In this document: one piece after another, positions 26,001 to 34,316 of the stretch
How positions within the stretch are numbered: position 1 is the stretch's first letter
Layout of the letters: the number at the start of each line of letters is the position of its first letter
Virus record (IMG/VR): IMGVR_UViG_3300042890_000425
Location: 1 to 49,633 of that record
Strand: one strand, 5' to 3'
Length of the DNA stretch: 49,633 nucleotides
Source: a virus
The notes under the pieces: model-generated
Databases searched by the model: none
What the model was told of the DNA's origin: nothing
Seen by the model: only the letters and a program-made list of their open reading frames with translations
Made by a program: the position numbers and the translations under genes

Positions 26001-26145
26001 CTGACTCACCACCAATGTATGAACCGATCTGGGCTTTCTTTAAGGCTTTACCATGTTTAGCCATGAATGCTTCTTCTGTAGGATACTTCTTGTAGAATTC
26101 CTTCTCAGACTTAACACCAGCGATTTTGAGCATTTTTGCTTTCAT
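23095..26145 (-). CDS. Internal virion protein rich in short Gly-Gly and KAQxG motifs, 1,016 aa
   Basis: The N-terminus (KIAGVKSEKEFYKKYPTEEA) and the stretch GGETIMFRGQSHDE...VEVERGEPA...SLVVFGNLKIP are patterns I recognise from large internal proteins of Bacteroidota phages, with no assigned function. KAQ-x-G recurs three times (KKAQIG, KKAQAG, LKAQTG). Gly-Gly clusters recur throughout (FMHGGKMHKA, FMENGG, LRAGGHL, PDGGET). A Gly/Ala-rich segment with TIGKTAGMFFGPVGSMVGQA is hydrophobic enough to touch a membrane. The C-terminal third is helical and charged. It starts 1 nt after the TGA of the upstream 349-aa gene and is the last gene of the tail operon. Cargo or ejection protein is the best guess. 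Confidence 0.75.
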   Translation of the reverse strand: MKAKMLKIAGVKSEKEFYKKYPTEEAFMAKHGKALKKAQIGSYIGGESGAGFQPMNFQEIYDNVDYGITGSTDEMRKEEELRKAQIKSAQEESGKGGGGGLGDIANVLQSKEFADALTSAAGGARKGKTIKKAQAGDQIEVEEKPGGDFFKQASKYAGPAGKLIEGFQQLKAEKEALKSAQQMQGVSDVVRQAANTRPEETQRRYLRPENIKNTGEEFFPIYGVGTNVLARNGASVGGGEIMNTFAPNTLYDDLGYEPLNDSERYKQFMHGGKMHKAATGLEMFAEAGGGDIASKLLTGITGENAGGNIGGTIGKTAGMFFGPVGSMVGQAAGQLIGTALDRKPQQIKKAKAATEKNIKATALQSGFQGGQAQNSSFMENGGTTSPYEWVSHTWQPQVIATFGEHKVKDLLTPPKDADMLRAGGHLKEYTPPSARAMSTERPDFQMGGELQTHWGGYAESMSQNPYLPDGGETIMFRGQSHDESDGKGNTGIGITYGDNPVEVERGEPAIKMRDGSGGDSSLVVFGNLKIPKLLGDPKAEGKNFKRYVEGLSKNENKQNTLVNKSITEIDEMDVQTPFDRLKFNSLQANVMGGNLKLKDIAQKKMDAAALQTAMNDTIEQFGLKTTDKGNIMAKLGANILKAQTGKDLPKLEQKDYEYLQGLYDVAEREKTGPTVLKFQKEFHRLAKPYAEKVISEEPTTSFGKKMGYPATDIRSNEDKIFGKRTVKYMSALKDAMKSPTPPEKESGLPPITLTTKKSETVPEKEKEGEEPVYPKRPGIINVINEVLPYLRPTDVEDLDPNQLTGEMYALATNQLEPVAAQTIQPQLTIPYDISLQDILNENRASLRSQQRLVGYNPALQSQLGAQEYAANQRVLGEQFRMNQAFKNQIYKENRDKLDQFGLKNLEILDRQYLRQAEAKSKTKATTQAALNSIAAKYAQNKLENRTLQVYENLYNYRFDPRFRATNMNPLVDFEAMIANASPSQIAEYKKALESKSKKSDSGSSKNGSIVRSLKNI

Positions 26146-26146
26146 A

Positions 26147-27196
26147 TCAGTTATATTTATCTAACCAGCCACCCTTGGTTGGTTTGTTATAGTTTGTAAA
26201 GTTAAGTAATTGGTCTAACTTTTTAATAGGTTGAGCATCAGCATTATTCACACTAACACCATCTTTAGCAACAGGATACTCTGTTACATATTCACCATCA
26301 AATTCATAGTCTTCTCCAGGTTGCATGTATTGTACATCTCCTGTGTCAGATATACCAATCAATGGAACATCCACACCCTCCATAGTGATATCTGTGGATG
26401 GGATGATTACAGGGTTGCCCCAGTTCTCAGGGTTCCAATATCCTTCAGGATCTATCACAGTGCCATCTTGACTAATGGTCTTAGGTTTGAAATCCAAACC
26501 TTCTTGGTAGTATTTCATCTCCTTACCATTCTGTGCACTAGCCTTTGTCTTCTTAGCATAAGGACCATTGCTAGGAGCAGCTCCTGCTGTACGTGCGTAC
26601 ATGAATCCTACAGCACCAGGAAGGCTGCCTCCCATTGCAAAGTCTTTTCCCCATCTTTTTAAAGGAGCAGGAATAGACTGACCTTTCTCAACATAAGGAT
26701 GTCTCACTGTTCTTTCCCACTCATCAGCTTCTTGATATGTTTTAAATGGACCACCAAGATGTTCTCCTGTTTTTCTAAACTCAGCTACAGGATCTTTTAA
26801 TGGTTTACCATATTTAAAAGATGGTATAAGATATGCAGGTTCTCCTTGTTCACCACCTATAGACATTGCAAGTTCTGTACTAGGGGTGTTAAAAGGAATA
26901 ACATATCCCTTAGGAAGTTTCTTGCTTGTAGGTTCTAAGAATGTTAATCCGTTCTGAGCCATAGGAACAGTTTGGTTGGCTCCAGCCATAGCAGGCATCA
27001 AGTTACCACCATCTTTAAACTGTCCACCCCATGCAGGACTGTAATTACGTCCTTTGGTGTTATATGCCCATCCCTTGAACCCTGGAGGAAATGATACATC
27101 AGGATTGTTTGGGTTGGCTTTCTTCCCATAGTTATCCTTGGTCTTTTGTTTCAAGACCAATCCTCCTTGTTCATATTTGTCTAACCAATTGTTCAT
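26147..27196 (-). CDS. Internal virion protein, 349 aa, related in style to the 1,016-aa protein
   Basis: The sequence carries the same short Gly motifs as its downstream neighbour (FKDGGN, AQNG, MGGSLPG). TPSTELAMSIG...GEPAYLIPS with FRKTGEHLGGPFKTYQEADEWE resembles a segment found in internal and lytic-transglycosylase-type proteins of podoviruses, but no transglycosylase catalytic motif is visible. The tetrad WLDKY occurs near both ends (NNWLDKYEQGG and GGWLDKYN), so the termini repeat one another. The ATG overlaps the preceding stop (TAATG); it ends in TGA. Probably packaged; function unknown. Confidence 0.75.
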   Translation of the reverse strand: MNNWLDKYEQGGLVLKQKTKDNYGKKANPNNPDVSFPPGFKGWAYNTKGRNYSPAWGGQFKDGGNLMPAMAGANQTVPMAQNGLTFLEPTSKKLPKGYVIPFNTPSTELAMSIGGEQGEPAYLIPSFKYGKPLKDPVAEFRKTGEHLGGPFKTYQEADEWERTVRHPYVEKGQSIPAPLKRWGKDFAMGGSLPGAVGFMYARTAGAAPSNGPYAKKTKASAQNGKEMKYYQEGLDFKPKTISQDGTVIDPEGYWNPENWGNPVIIPSTDITMEGVDVPLIGISDTGDVQYMQPGEDYEFDGEYVTEYPVAKDGVSVNNADAQPIKKLDQLLNFTNYNKPTKGGWLDKYN

Positions 27197-28062
27197 TACT
27201 TGTAAGAGATTTGAGCAGGTGTGTAAATAAACTGAGAAACCAGGTGTGCATCGCTGCGGTTATCAAGGATGTGTCTCACCTTAAGCTCCTTAGCTCTCAG
27301 AGGTTCCTTCTTGAAAGATCTCTTTCCGTAGTCCATATTAGCCTGGTTCACCACCTTGTCCAAAGACAAGCTCTCGCACGTGCGTATGAACAGAGGTTCT
27401 TGTTTGTTCTTTACAAGACTCCAGAACGTATTGTATTGATAGAAGTTATCACTCTTTGTGAATGTAATTGTCTTACTATCAGCGTTATATATTGGATACT
27501 TTAAGTATTCCTTCAGGTTGTTGATTGGTTTAGGAACCAACTCAAGCACACCTGTACTCTGTTGACCATTGTAAAGGACAGCCTTATTAAACCAAGCATT
27601 GTCAGTTTCTATCTTGCGGTTGTCATCAGACACACCATCTGGATCAGAGAAGTATCTATATGCCTTGGTGTAATCCTGAACAGATTGTAGGATTTCATCC
27701 TGATACTGATAGGCAAATGGATACTCGATGATGTAAGGTTCTATGTTTCCATAGAAGTAGTTATACACCACTGGGTTCTTCAAGTGCCTCCAGATACAAG
27801 CTGTTGATATTTGGTTATACGTGGTAGCTGCTAAACTTACAGGATTAACTGTAGTGACAGGGAAGTTTTTCTTGCTTTTGCACTTACCTGTAGATTCTAC
27901 AGTGATGACATTAACAGCATCATCCACAACATAGCTCACCCCAGAAATCAAGTCCTCCTTGGAAACACCCGTTGCTAGAGTGTTTCCAAGTTGGTCAATG
28001 ATTGTAAAGGGTCCCGCTGTGGGTCCTGAGCTAGTTAATTTTATGATGATTGTCTTAGCCAT
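27196..28062 (-). CDS. Virion protein with shared N-terminal domain, 288 aa
   Basis: Residues 1-65 (IIIKLTSSGPTAGPF, GVSKEDLISG, STGKC) match the N-terminus of the upstream 200-aa protein (LITLTTAGTDTGPFNLYS, GVSKAALVSG, STGTC). The module is a small beta domain I recall from Bacteroidota phage structural proteins. The rest (about 80-288) is different and rich in Tyr, Asn and Lys, without recognisable enzyme motifs. Its stop overlaps the next start. The position between the muzzle-type protein and the cargo genes suggests a tail-tip or neck accessory. Confidence 0.75.
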   Translation of the reverse strand: MAKTIIIKLTSSGPTAGPFTIIDQLGNTLATGVSKEDLISGVSYVVDDAVNVITVESTGKCKSKKNFPVTTVNPVSLAATTYNQISTACIWRHLKNPVVYNYFYGNIEPYIIEYPFAYQYQDEILQSVQDYTKAYRYFSDPDGVSDDNRKIETDNAWFNKAVLYNGQQSTGVLELVPKPINNLKEYLKYPIYNADSKTITFTKSDNFYQYNTFWSLVKNKQEPLFIRTCESLSLDKVVNQANMDYGKRSFKKEPLRAKELKVRHILDNRSDAHLVSQFIYTPAQISYK

Positions 28063-28073
28063 TCTTATTTATT

Positions 28074-28676
28074 TTAACAAGCGGTAGTTCCGTCAACAGA
28101 AATGTATGCAGTTTGTGGACCAGACACTAATACAGAGTAGTTGTACGTACAGCCAAATCCACCAGGTCCTGAAGGACAAACAGATGTGCTTCCTGCAATT
28201 GCCTGACTGTTTGAGTCAGTAAACGAAATGCTATCTCCTGCAGTGATTCCACTTATTGTAAACATATAATTACAAGATGATGTTGCTATAGCACCAGCGT
28301 TGAAGTTTGGTCCTGAGTTTATACTAAATTGTAAATCACCAGGAGATGCAGCATTTATATATTTTGCATAAACAAATAGCTCAGTAGGTGGTGTAGTACT
28401 AGACGTGGTTGTTGTGGTACTAGACGTAGATGTTGTGCTTGATGTGGTGGTAGTAGTTGTAACCACTGTAACATCTATGTAGTTTACACAAGTGCCCGTA
28501 GACTTTATTCTTATGGTTGCTGTACCATTAGGAACAAGTGCAGATGAATAACCTGATACAAGTGCAGCTTTAGACACACCTGTTTCAAATGCTGAAACAT
28601 AACCATCCACATTCGAGTAGAGGTTGAAAGGACCTGTGTCTGTCCCAGCTGTTGTTAATGTTATTAATACTGTCAT
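28074..28676 (-). CDS. Virion surface protein: shared N-domain, Thr/Ser linker, Cys-containing C-domain
   Basis: The product is 200 residues in three parts. Residues 1-68 are the N-terminal domain shared with the next gene. A Thr/Ser linker follows at about 72-97. The C-terminal beta-type domain has paired Cys residues (ATSSCNYMFTISG, VCPSGPGGFGCTYNYSV, DGTTAC) that could form disulfides or bind sugar. The leader is AT-rich (ATATAAAATG) without a Shine-Dalgarno. The linker type is the same as in the preceding 1,871-aa protein. I infer a short tail-tip or decoration protein. Confidence 0.75.
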   Translation of the reverse strand: MTVLITLTTAGTDTGPFNLYSNVDGYVSAFETGVSKAALVSGYSSALVPNGTATIRIKSTGTCVNYIDVTVVTTTTTTSSTTSTSSTTTTTSSTTPPTELFVYAKYINAASPGDLQFSINSGPNFNAGAIATSSCNYMFTISGITAGDSISFTDSNSQAIAGSTSVCPSGPGGFGCTYNYSVLVSGPQTAYISVDGTTAC

Positions 28677-28695
28677 TTTATATGATATTTAAAAG

Positions 28696-31600
28696 TTATG
28701 GTAGTGATGGTTCTCCTTCAACAGCTGTTCCAGCAAGTGAACAATCAGGTGCAGCTGTGGTGGTTGTTGTGGTTGTAGATGTGCTGCTAGTTGTAGATGT
28801 TGTTGTGGTTGGTGATGTACAAGAACCAAGTTGTGTTATGTTTCCTGATCCTCCTGTCTGAGAAACACTACCTGTCTGAGCACAAATAACTATTGCGGTT
28901 GTTACTGTAGCGGAATTTGGTGTACCATCACACTCTAACCATTCAACATCTATTGATGGGGCACCTTCTATGTTGTAATTATTACAAGTAATAGGTGCTG
29001 CAGTAGTGGTAGTAGTTGTTGTACTACTAGTAGACGTAGTGCTAGTGCTACTAGTTGATGTAGTAGTGGTGCTACTAGAACTTGTAGTAGTGGTAGTTGG
29101 TGGTGGTGTACCTGTTGTTGTTGTTGTAGTTGTACTACTACTAGAAGTAGTGGTAGTGGTTACAGGTATAGCTGTAGTTGTAGTGGTTGTTGTAGATGAT
29201 GTACTAGTGGTTGTTGTACTAGTAGAGCTAGTAGTTGTAGACGTTGTACTACTAGTTGTACTGGTTGTAGATGTTGTGCTGGTTGTACTAGTAGTTGTGC
29301 TACTTGTAGAAGTTGTTGTGGTTGTACAACTAGTGATGTATACAATCTCTCCGTCTACCACTTCAAACACTACATTAAGCGATTGAGAAGCTCCTGTGAA
29401 ATACCAACCATCAGGGATTGTTGTACAATCAGTTGTACCATTGGTTACAAACACTTTAGATCCAACATACAGTCCTTGGTATTCGATAGTGAGGAATGTA
29501 GGTACAACGTTTACATATTCTTCCCCAAATGTATTCAGGTAGGCAACAGCATTACATGCATCTGATTGACTTCCTGTAGAATCTACATTGCTAGGAGGAG
29601 AGATGATGTTGTATCCTGTAAAGAACACATCTTCTATCAAACCTTCAGGTCTTTCGCAAGGAGGTATTGGTGGTGGTACTGTCACTACAGCTGTTCCTGA
29701 TATGGTACAGTTTGTTTCTCTAACAGTTCCTACAAGATTACAATTCAATGTAGTGGTTGTAGTGGTGGTAGAGCTTGTAGAAGTGGTAGATGTACTAGAA
29801 GTGGTGGTGGTGGTTGGAATAGGTCCAGGAACACCAACAATCACATCAAAGTCATCACAACATCCATTAAGACCAGAGTAGAAGAAGTTGTTCTCACCAA
29901 TATACCAGTTAGGAATGTAGCTATGGAAGCTTATCCAGCTCTTAGTATTGAAGTTGAAAGACACTGTCCAGCTCTTGTTGCAGAAGTATTTCTCATCTGT
30001 CAAATAAACTCTCTCACGAACAACACTGTAGATGAGATCTTCTGAAGGCATTCTATATTGAGTTTCAATATAAAACTCTCTCTTTACAGCATCGTATTTA
30101 ACATCCTTGCTCTTTGGAACATAGTCAAGCTTAGTGATGAGCACCCTGTCATACTTACTATCAAACACACCATGCAGACCAATTCCTGTGAAGTGGTTAT
30201 CTGTAGGCACCTCTGGGAAGTAACGCAGGATTTCAAATGCCAGATGGTCTGTAAAGAACCTATTAAGTCCTGAACCAAACCCTGACAGGTCTACAGCCTG
30301 TGTACCAGAGATTAAGAACACCTGACCACGTTTAGCATCCACAGACACTTGTCCTTGTGGAATCTTCAGCAACATCTTGTTTTGGGTTCCTACATATCCC
30401 AAATCAGTTTCTGCGAAGTCAATCGGAGGAGCTGATCTAAAGAACTGAGGATTACCCACATACGCTGCCTGAGGGTTACTTGTATCTATCGTAAGGAGGT
30501 TGTTGTACAGAAGCGTCTTGTTCTCAAAACGAGCAAGCACTGCCTTGTTCTGAATTCCATCTAGGGATATAAGATTTCCATAGTTCTGTGGGAAGTCATA
30601 ATAAGATATGGCTCTGTAAATCAACCAGCTATTCACCCTGTTATCAGAGTCGATATTCTGAGAATCAGAATAGATAGCTCTGAAAGGGTAGTATGTGAAG
30701 CAAGGTTTACCCCAGTCGATAGGTAGATTTGTAAATGTGTTTTCTCTATTCTGCTTAGAATATGTGACATTGTAGTAGTATGTATTATCCTGAACAATAG
30801 GAACATAACTTTGCTGCACCCAGTCATCAGGAATTCCTGTACTCACGTGAGGCCAGAAGTCTCCTTCTCTATTGTTGAAAGCTTGACGTAGGTCTACGTT
30901 GTAAGAGCTCTCACAATAGAAATTAGGAATACCGTATGCAAACAAATAGAAATATCCGTCGTAGAAAGTTCTTCCAGGATTGCTATCCTTAGGCTGTCCA
31001 GGAGCTACAAACTGACTGTTTGGACAATCAAAGTTGTGAGCCTTGTATGAAATAATGTTTGACAATACACCCACACCTGTGATGCTGTAGTCTCTAAGAA
31101 TAGAACGTGCTGAATGCCAGTATTTTGGATAGGCTATGTTACCTATCTCATCATAGAATATATCACTGTCATCAGGAGCATTCACACGGTTGTCAATAAA
31201 GAATGGAAGCTTGGTCTTGAATGCAAACCTGCTGATGAATGTATCACCACCAAACACTGTTTGTATGTCGGGAGTGGTATCATCCACAAGCACTTGGAAA
31301 CCAGTGTCCACCGTGCTATAAGAATAGATTTGTCCGTATTGATTAACAAATACATTCTTAAGAGATGCGTAATAAGAAACAACAGACATGTCTTCTTCCT
31401 TAGCAGGAGCTTGACATTTGCTTCTTTCTGATATAGTGAATCTTGATATGTCTGTAACTATTGGGCTTCCTGCAGACAACATGTTAGGACTTTGGTCTGG
31501 GAAAGGAAGCGCTGTCTTGTTAAGATCGGTTCTCAGGTAGACAGATGATTCTCTCTGGAAGTTGTTGATGTTGTATAGATCACCAACGTTCTGCACTCCA

Positions 31601-34311
31601 GGAATCAAATATCTAGCGATGTCAAGAGTTCTTTGCTTAATCCCTTGATTATCAGGAACTCCCACTCCATAGTTATAATCACCTATAGAGTTGAAAGAGT
31701 AGGCATAGTTCTTCCTCGTGATACCATTCACATAGATGGTTAAATACGCCTGATATGCTGTGAACATAGCAGTGGCATTAAACGGTGTGGTTACATCACC
31801 TAGTTCTTCAGCACTTTCAAGAGCATCACGCTGAGCTTCTTCTGTTAAGAGTTTATACTTGGCGTTATCTCTCACCTCAACAAAGTGACCCTTACCTCTA
31901 CCAAACATTACACTCTCAAGCTTCAGAACACCACCTAAGAATGGCTGTCCAAAAGAAGTTTCAGGAGAGTTGAATATCTGTCTGTACTTCTCTGTAAATC
32001 CAGGTTGAGGAGTTTCAGCTTTACAATTAGCTCCTGTCACTAATGTAGGTCCAGTGAAACATATTTCACCAGGGCCTTCAATCTGTACAGGACCACCTGT
32101 GCCAGGAACTACATATAATGTATACACTGGAGAAGTGGGCCATCCATTTATCCATTGTGTAGTGATGCCTGTATAGATGTCATTCCATTCAATTCTACCA
32201 CCTCTGGCAAATGCAAAAGGGCTAGGATTACAAACCTGAGCTGTCCACACTTCATATGTAGAAAGTCCCACCCTTCCTGTTGCAGGACCAAGGATTCTAG
32301 GTTTGCCAATTGAACAAAGTGGATATTGATCTATTGCAAAGTATTTCTTCTTTGTTGCTTTGTTTGTGTTACAATCAGTGTATTCCACCTCAGCAAAAGA
32401 AGGTCCACCTGCAGGGTCTACAACAAGTGTATCTATAAATACAGTGTACCCATCACAGATTTGTGAATAGGCATTGTTTGCTGTATTGAGGAATGGATCT
32501 GAGTTAAGATCGTTGTATGGGTAGTTAGGGTAGTAGTAAGTTTCTTCTTCCCTCTCATATGTGTTTACGTTCCTAAGGATGCCTTTAGCAACAATAGATT
32601 TGTTTGTACCACGATCAGCACGGATGATTTTGAATGCTACAATATCATCTTTTTGCTCTGGTGTAAGGTTGGATGTCTGAATGAGTGAGCTCACTAGTTG
32701 TACATCAATCTGTACACCAATAGGGAACACAGCATCATTACCCATCACCATACCTGAAGGTCCTGTAAATATCTTAGATTCGTAAGCAGGACTTACATTT
32801 ATATCAGGGAACTTGTGGTGTCTGATAGGTTGGCCAGCAAGATCGCCCCATACATCTTTGTTACATGGGTAGGTGTCAGCTGATTCCCAATAACCAAACT
32901 CACCATATTGATAAGCACCTCTGTAGTCAGGAGCTGGAGAATATCCAGGACTTGTACCAAGTACAGATCCTGTATTGTAGATTTTCCAATACGGGCTATA
33001 TCCCACTCCCCCAGATGTGTAATCAGGAATGCCTATAAAGTCTGGGTTGGTGTCTGGTACATCGGGTTGCAGGTTCTCTGCAGGACCTTTGATTCTACCA
33101 GGAATATGAAACCCATCAGTTTGTTTACCGTTCTTAAGTAAGAACACTATCTCAAAAGCATACACTTCATCTCTCAGATAACCTCTGAGGTTAGTGGCAT
33201 TCAATTCATCTGCATAGTTTTGGTCAGCAGGAATTCTCCAGCTTTCCCATAACAGAGGAATTTGACTAGCAATGCTTTGGTAGTTGATACGATCAATAGA
33301 TGTAAGGTTGTCCCATATCAAGACATCCTGTGCAACAGTGAGATCTTGTGCAATGTCGTAATAAGGGAACTTCTCGAATATATCATTGATGGTTAGTCTG
33401 ATTTGTGTAACGTTCTGACCAGTGTATGTGATTTCCTTCTGAACAGCATCAATGTAATAAGTGCCAACCAACTCAACAGAAGTGATGTCATTCACTGTCT
33501 TAATCACTGCTAGGTTGAAATACTGATACAATCCAGTGTCCTCAAGGTTACTTATATTGAGGATGATGGACTTTCCAACAGCATAGTTGAAGTTCACTGA
33601 TGTAATGAACTTATCAGCAATAGGTGTTGGGTTGGTAACAGAATAATAGGAAGTGTAGGGATTACCCTGAGCGTCAGAATACTGAATAGCAAACTGGTAT
33701 GTACCAGCAATCAGGTTTCCTGTGCTAGCAACATCAGTTACCTCCAGTTGAGGGATGTTAAAGTTGGGTTGAAGTTTGAGCTGGTTACAATCCAGATCAT
33801 CTGTATATTTCGGATCGCAGAAAGGAGTTCCAGATTTTAGAACTTTTGGAATGTTGTCAATGTCCAAATATCTCCTAGGATTGAATCCATCTGTCCAATA
33901 AATCTCTGTGGTGCAATTAGTTATCTTATGCGCCACCTTGTGGATGGGATAGTTGGTACTAAAGTTGAGGCAAGGAGCATTTACAACCACACGATAAATA
34001 CAGTCGTTGTTCTCCATATATCCAATCTGACTATCTCCTGTATCAGGATTGGTGATGAAGAATATATGTTTGCTCTTCTCTTGGATGAAGTGGTTACCTA
34101 TAAGCACAAAGCCAGAAGGGAACGTAACACAAAGTTCGTTCCCAGGCTCATTCTGATAGTTTACAGAATTAGCATCATAATTCTCAACAGCAGCATTTAA
34201 TGCATACGTTAATTTCCCCTTCGCAATTTGGTTAGGGGTTTGGTCCATGTTAAGACCTGTGGTAGCATTGTTATACTCCTGTCTAATATTGCCTTGTTCC
34301 TGTTCAGCCAT
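28696..34311 (-). CDS. Tail stabilization/muzzle protein (P22 gp10-like) with Thr-rich modular C-terminus
   Basis: The product is 1,871 residues. The first roughly 1,490 (for example YNNATTGLNMDQTPNQIAKG, IYWTDGFNPRRYLDID) have the character of the large crAss-like tail protein compared with P22 gp10 stabilization protein, which forms the tail hub or muzzle. The C-terminal 370 or so residues alternate Thr/Ser tracts (about 1498-1520, 1660-1775 and 1833-1855) with Cys-bearing modules (1523-1658; 1776-1832, ending ITQLGSC). The second module resembles one in the 175-aa protein at 37.9 kb. It follows the adaptor gene by 5 nt, the usual crAss order. The added surface modules are probably exposed and may bind host glycans; this is inference. 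Confidence 0.82.
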   Translation of the reverse strand: MAEQEQGNIRQEYNNATTGLNMDQTPNQIAKGKLTYALNAAVENYDANSVNYQNEPGNELCVTFPSGFVLIGNHFIQEKSKHIFFITNPDTGDSQIGYMENNDCIYRVVVNAPCLNFSTNYPIHKVAHKITNCTTEIYWTDGFNPRRYLDIDNIPKVLKSGTPFCDPKYTDDLDCNQLKLQPNFNIPQLEVTDVASTGNLIAGTYQFAIQYSDAQGNPYTSYYSVTNPTPIADKFITSVNFNYAVGKSIILNISNLEDTGLYQYFNLAVIKTVNDITSVELVGTYYIDAVQKEITYTGQNVTQIRLTINDIFEKFPYYDIAQDLTVAQDVLIWDNLTSIDRINYQSIASQIPLLWESWRIPADQNYADELNATNLRGYLRDEVYAFEIVFLLKNGKQTDGFHIPGRIKGPAENLQPDVPDTNPDFIGIPDYTSGGVGYSPYWKIYNTGSVLGTSPGYSPAPDYRGAYQYGEFGYWESADTYPCNKDVWGDLAGQPIRHHKFPDINVSPAYESKIFTGPSGMVMGNDAVFPIGVQIDVQLVSSLIQTSNLTPEQKDDIVAFKIIRADRGTNKSIVAKGILRNVNTYEREEETYYYPNYPYNDLNSDPFLNTANNAYSQICDGYTVFIDTLVVDPAGGPSFAEVEYTDCNTNKATKKKYFAIDQYPLCSIGKPRILGPATGRVGLSTYEVWTAQVCNPSPFAFARGGRIEWNDIYTGITTQWINGWPTSPVYTLYVVPGTGGPVQIEGPGEICFTGPTLVTGANCKAETPQPGFTEKYRQIFNSPETSFGQPFLGGVLKLESVMFGRGKGHFVEVRDNAKYKLLTEEAQRDALESAEELGDVTTPFNATAMFTAYQAYLTIYVNGITRKNYAYSFNSIGDYNYGVGVPDNQGIKQRTLDIARYLIPGVQNVGDLYNINNFQRESSVYLRTDLNKTALPFPDQSPNMLSAGSPIVTDISRFTISERSKCQAPAKEEDMSVVSYYASLKNVFVNQYGQIYSYSTVDTGFQVLVDDTTPDIQTVFGGDTFISRFAFKTKLPFFIDNRVNAPDDSDIFYDEIGNIAYPKYWHSARSILRDYSITGVGVLSNIISYKAHNFDCPNSQFVAPGQPKDSNPGRTFYDGYFYLFAYGIPNFYCESSYNVDLRQAFNNREGDFWPHVSTGIPDDWVQQSYVPIVQDNTYYYNVTYSKQNRENTFTNLPIDWGKPCFTYYPFRAIYSDSQNIDSDNRVNSWLIYRAISYYDFPQNYGNLISLDGIQNKAVLARFENKTLLYNNLLTIDTSNPQAAYVGNPQFFRSAPPIDFAETDLGYVGTQNKMLLKIPQGQVSVDAKRGQVFLISGTQAVDLSGFGSGLNRFFTDHLAFEILRYFPEVPTDNHFTGIGLHGVFDSKYDRVLITKLDYVPKSKDVKYDAVKREFYIETQYRMPSEDLIYSVVRERVYLTDEKYFCNKSWTVSFNFNTKSWISFHSYIPNWYIGENNFFYSGLNGCCDDFDVIVGVPGPIPTTTTTSSTSTTSTSSTTTTTTTLNCNLVGTVRETNCTISGTAVVTVPPPIPPCERPEGLIEDVFFTGYNIISPPSNVDSTGSQSDACNAVAYLNTFGEEYVNVVPTFLTIEYQGLYVGSKVFVTNGTTDCTTIPDGWYFTGASQSLNVVFEVVDGEIVYITSCTTTTTSTSSTTTSTTSTTSTTSTTSSTTSTTTSSTSTTTTSTSSTTTTTTTAIPVTTTTTSSSSTTTTTTTGTPPPTTTTTSSSSTTTTSTSSTSTTSTSSTTTTTTTAAPITCNNYNIEGAPSIDVEWLECDGTPNSATVTTAIVICAQTGSVSQTGGSGNITQLGSCTSPTTTTSTTSSTSTTTTTTTAAPDCSLAGTAVEGEPSLP
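28740..29340 (-). repeat. Thr/Ser-coding triplet tracts (ACT/ACA/AGT/TCT) in muzzle C-terminus
   Basis: The minus strand is almost only Thr and Ser codons in two blocks, 28986-29335 and about 28748-28815, separated by a Cys module of about 57 residues. A smaller tract lies at 29758-29820. The DNA is a degenerate triplet repeat prone to slippage in register, which would lengthen or shorten the linkers without breaking the frame. The antisense Val-rich open frame is a shadow. Confidence 0.85.
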
Positions 34312-34316
34312 TACTG

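Noticed and set aside
28740-29340. Diversity-generating retroelement target
   Set aside because: No reverse transcriptase and no template/variable repeat pair with A-specific changes was seen; the repeat is a simple Thr/Ser codon tract.
29006-29386. Plus-strand Val-rich frame
   Set aside because: It is the antisense of Thr/Ser codon tracts in the muzzle gene and has no other support.
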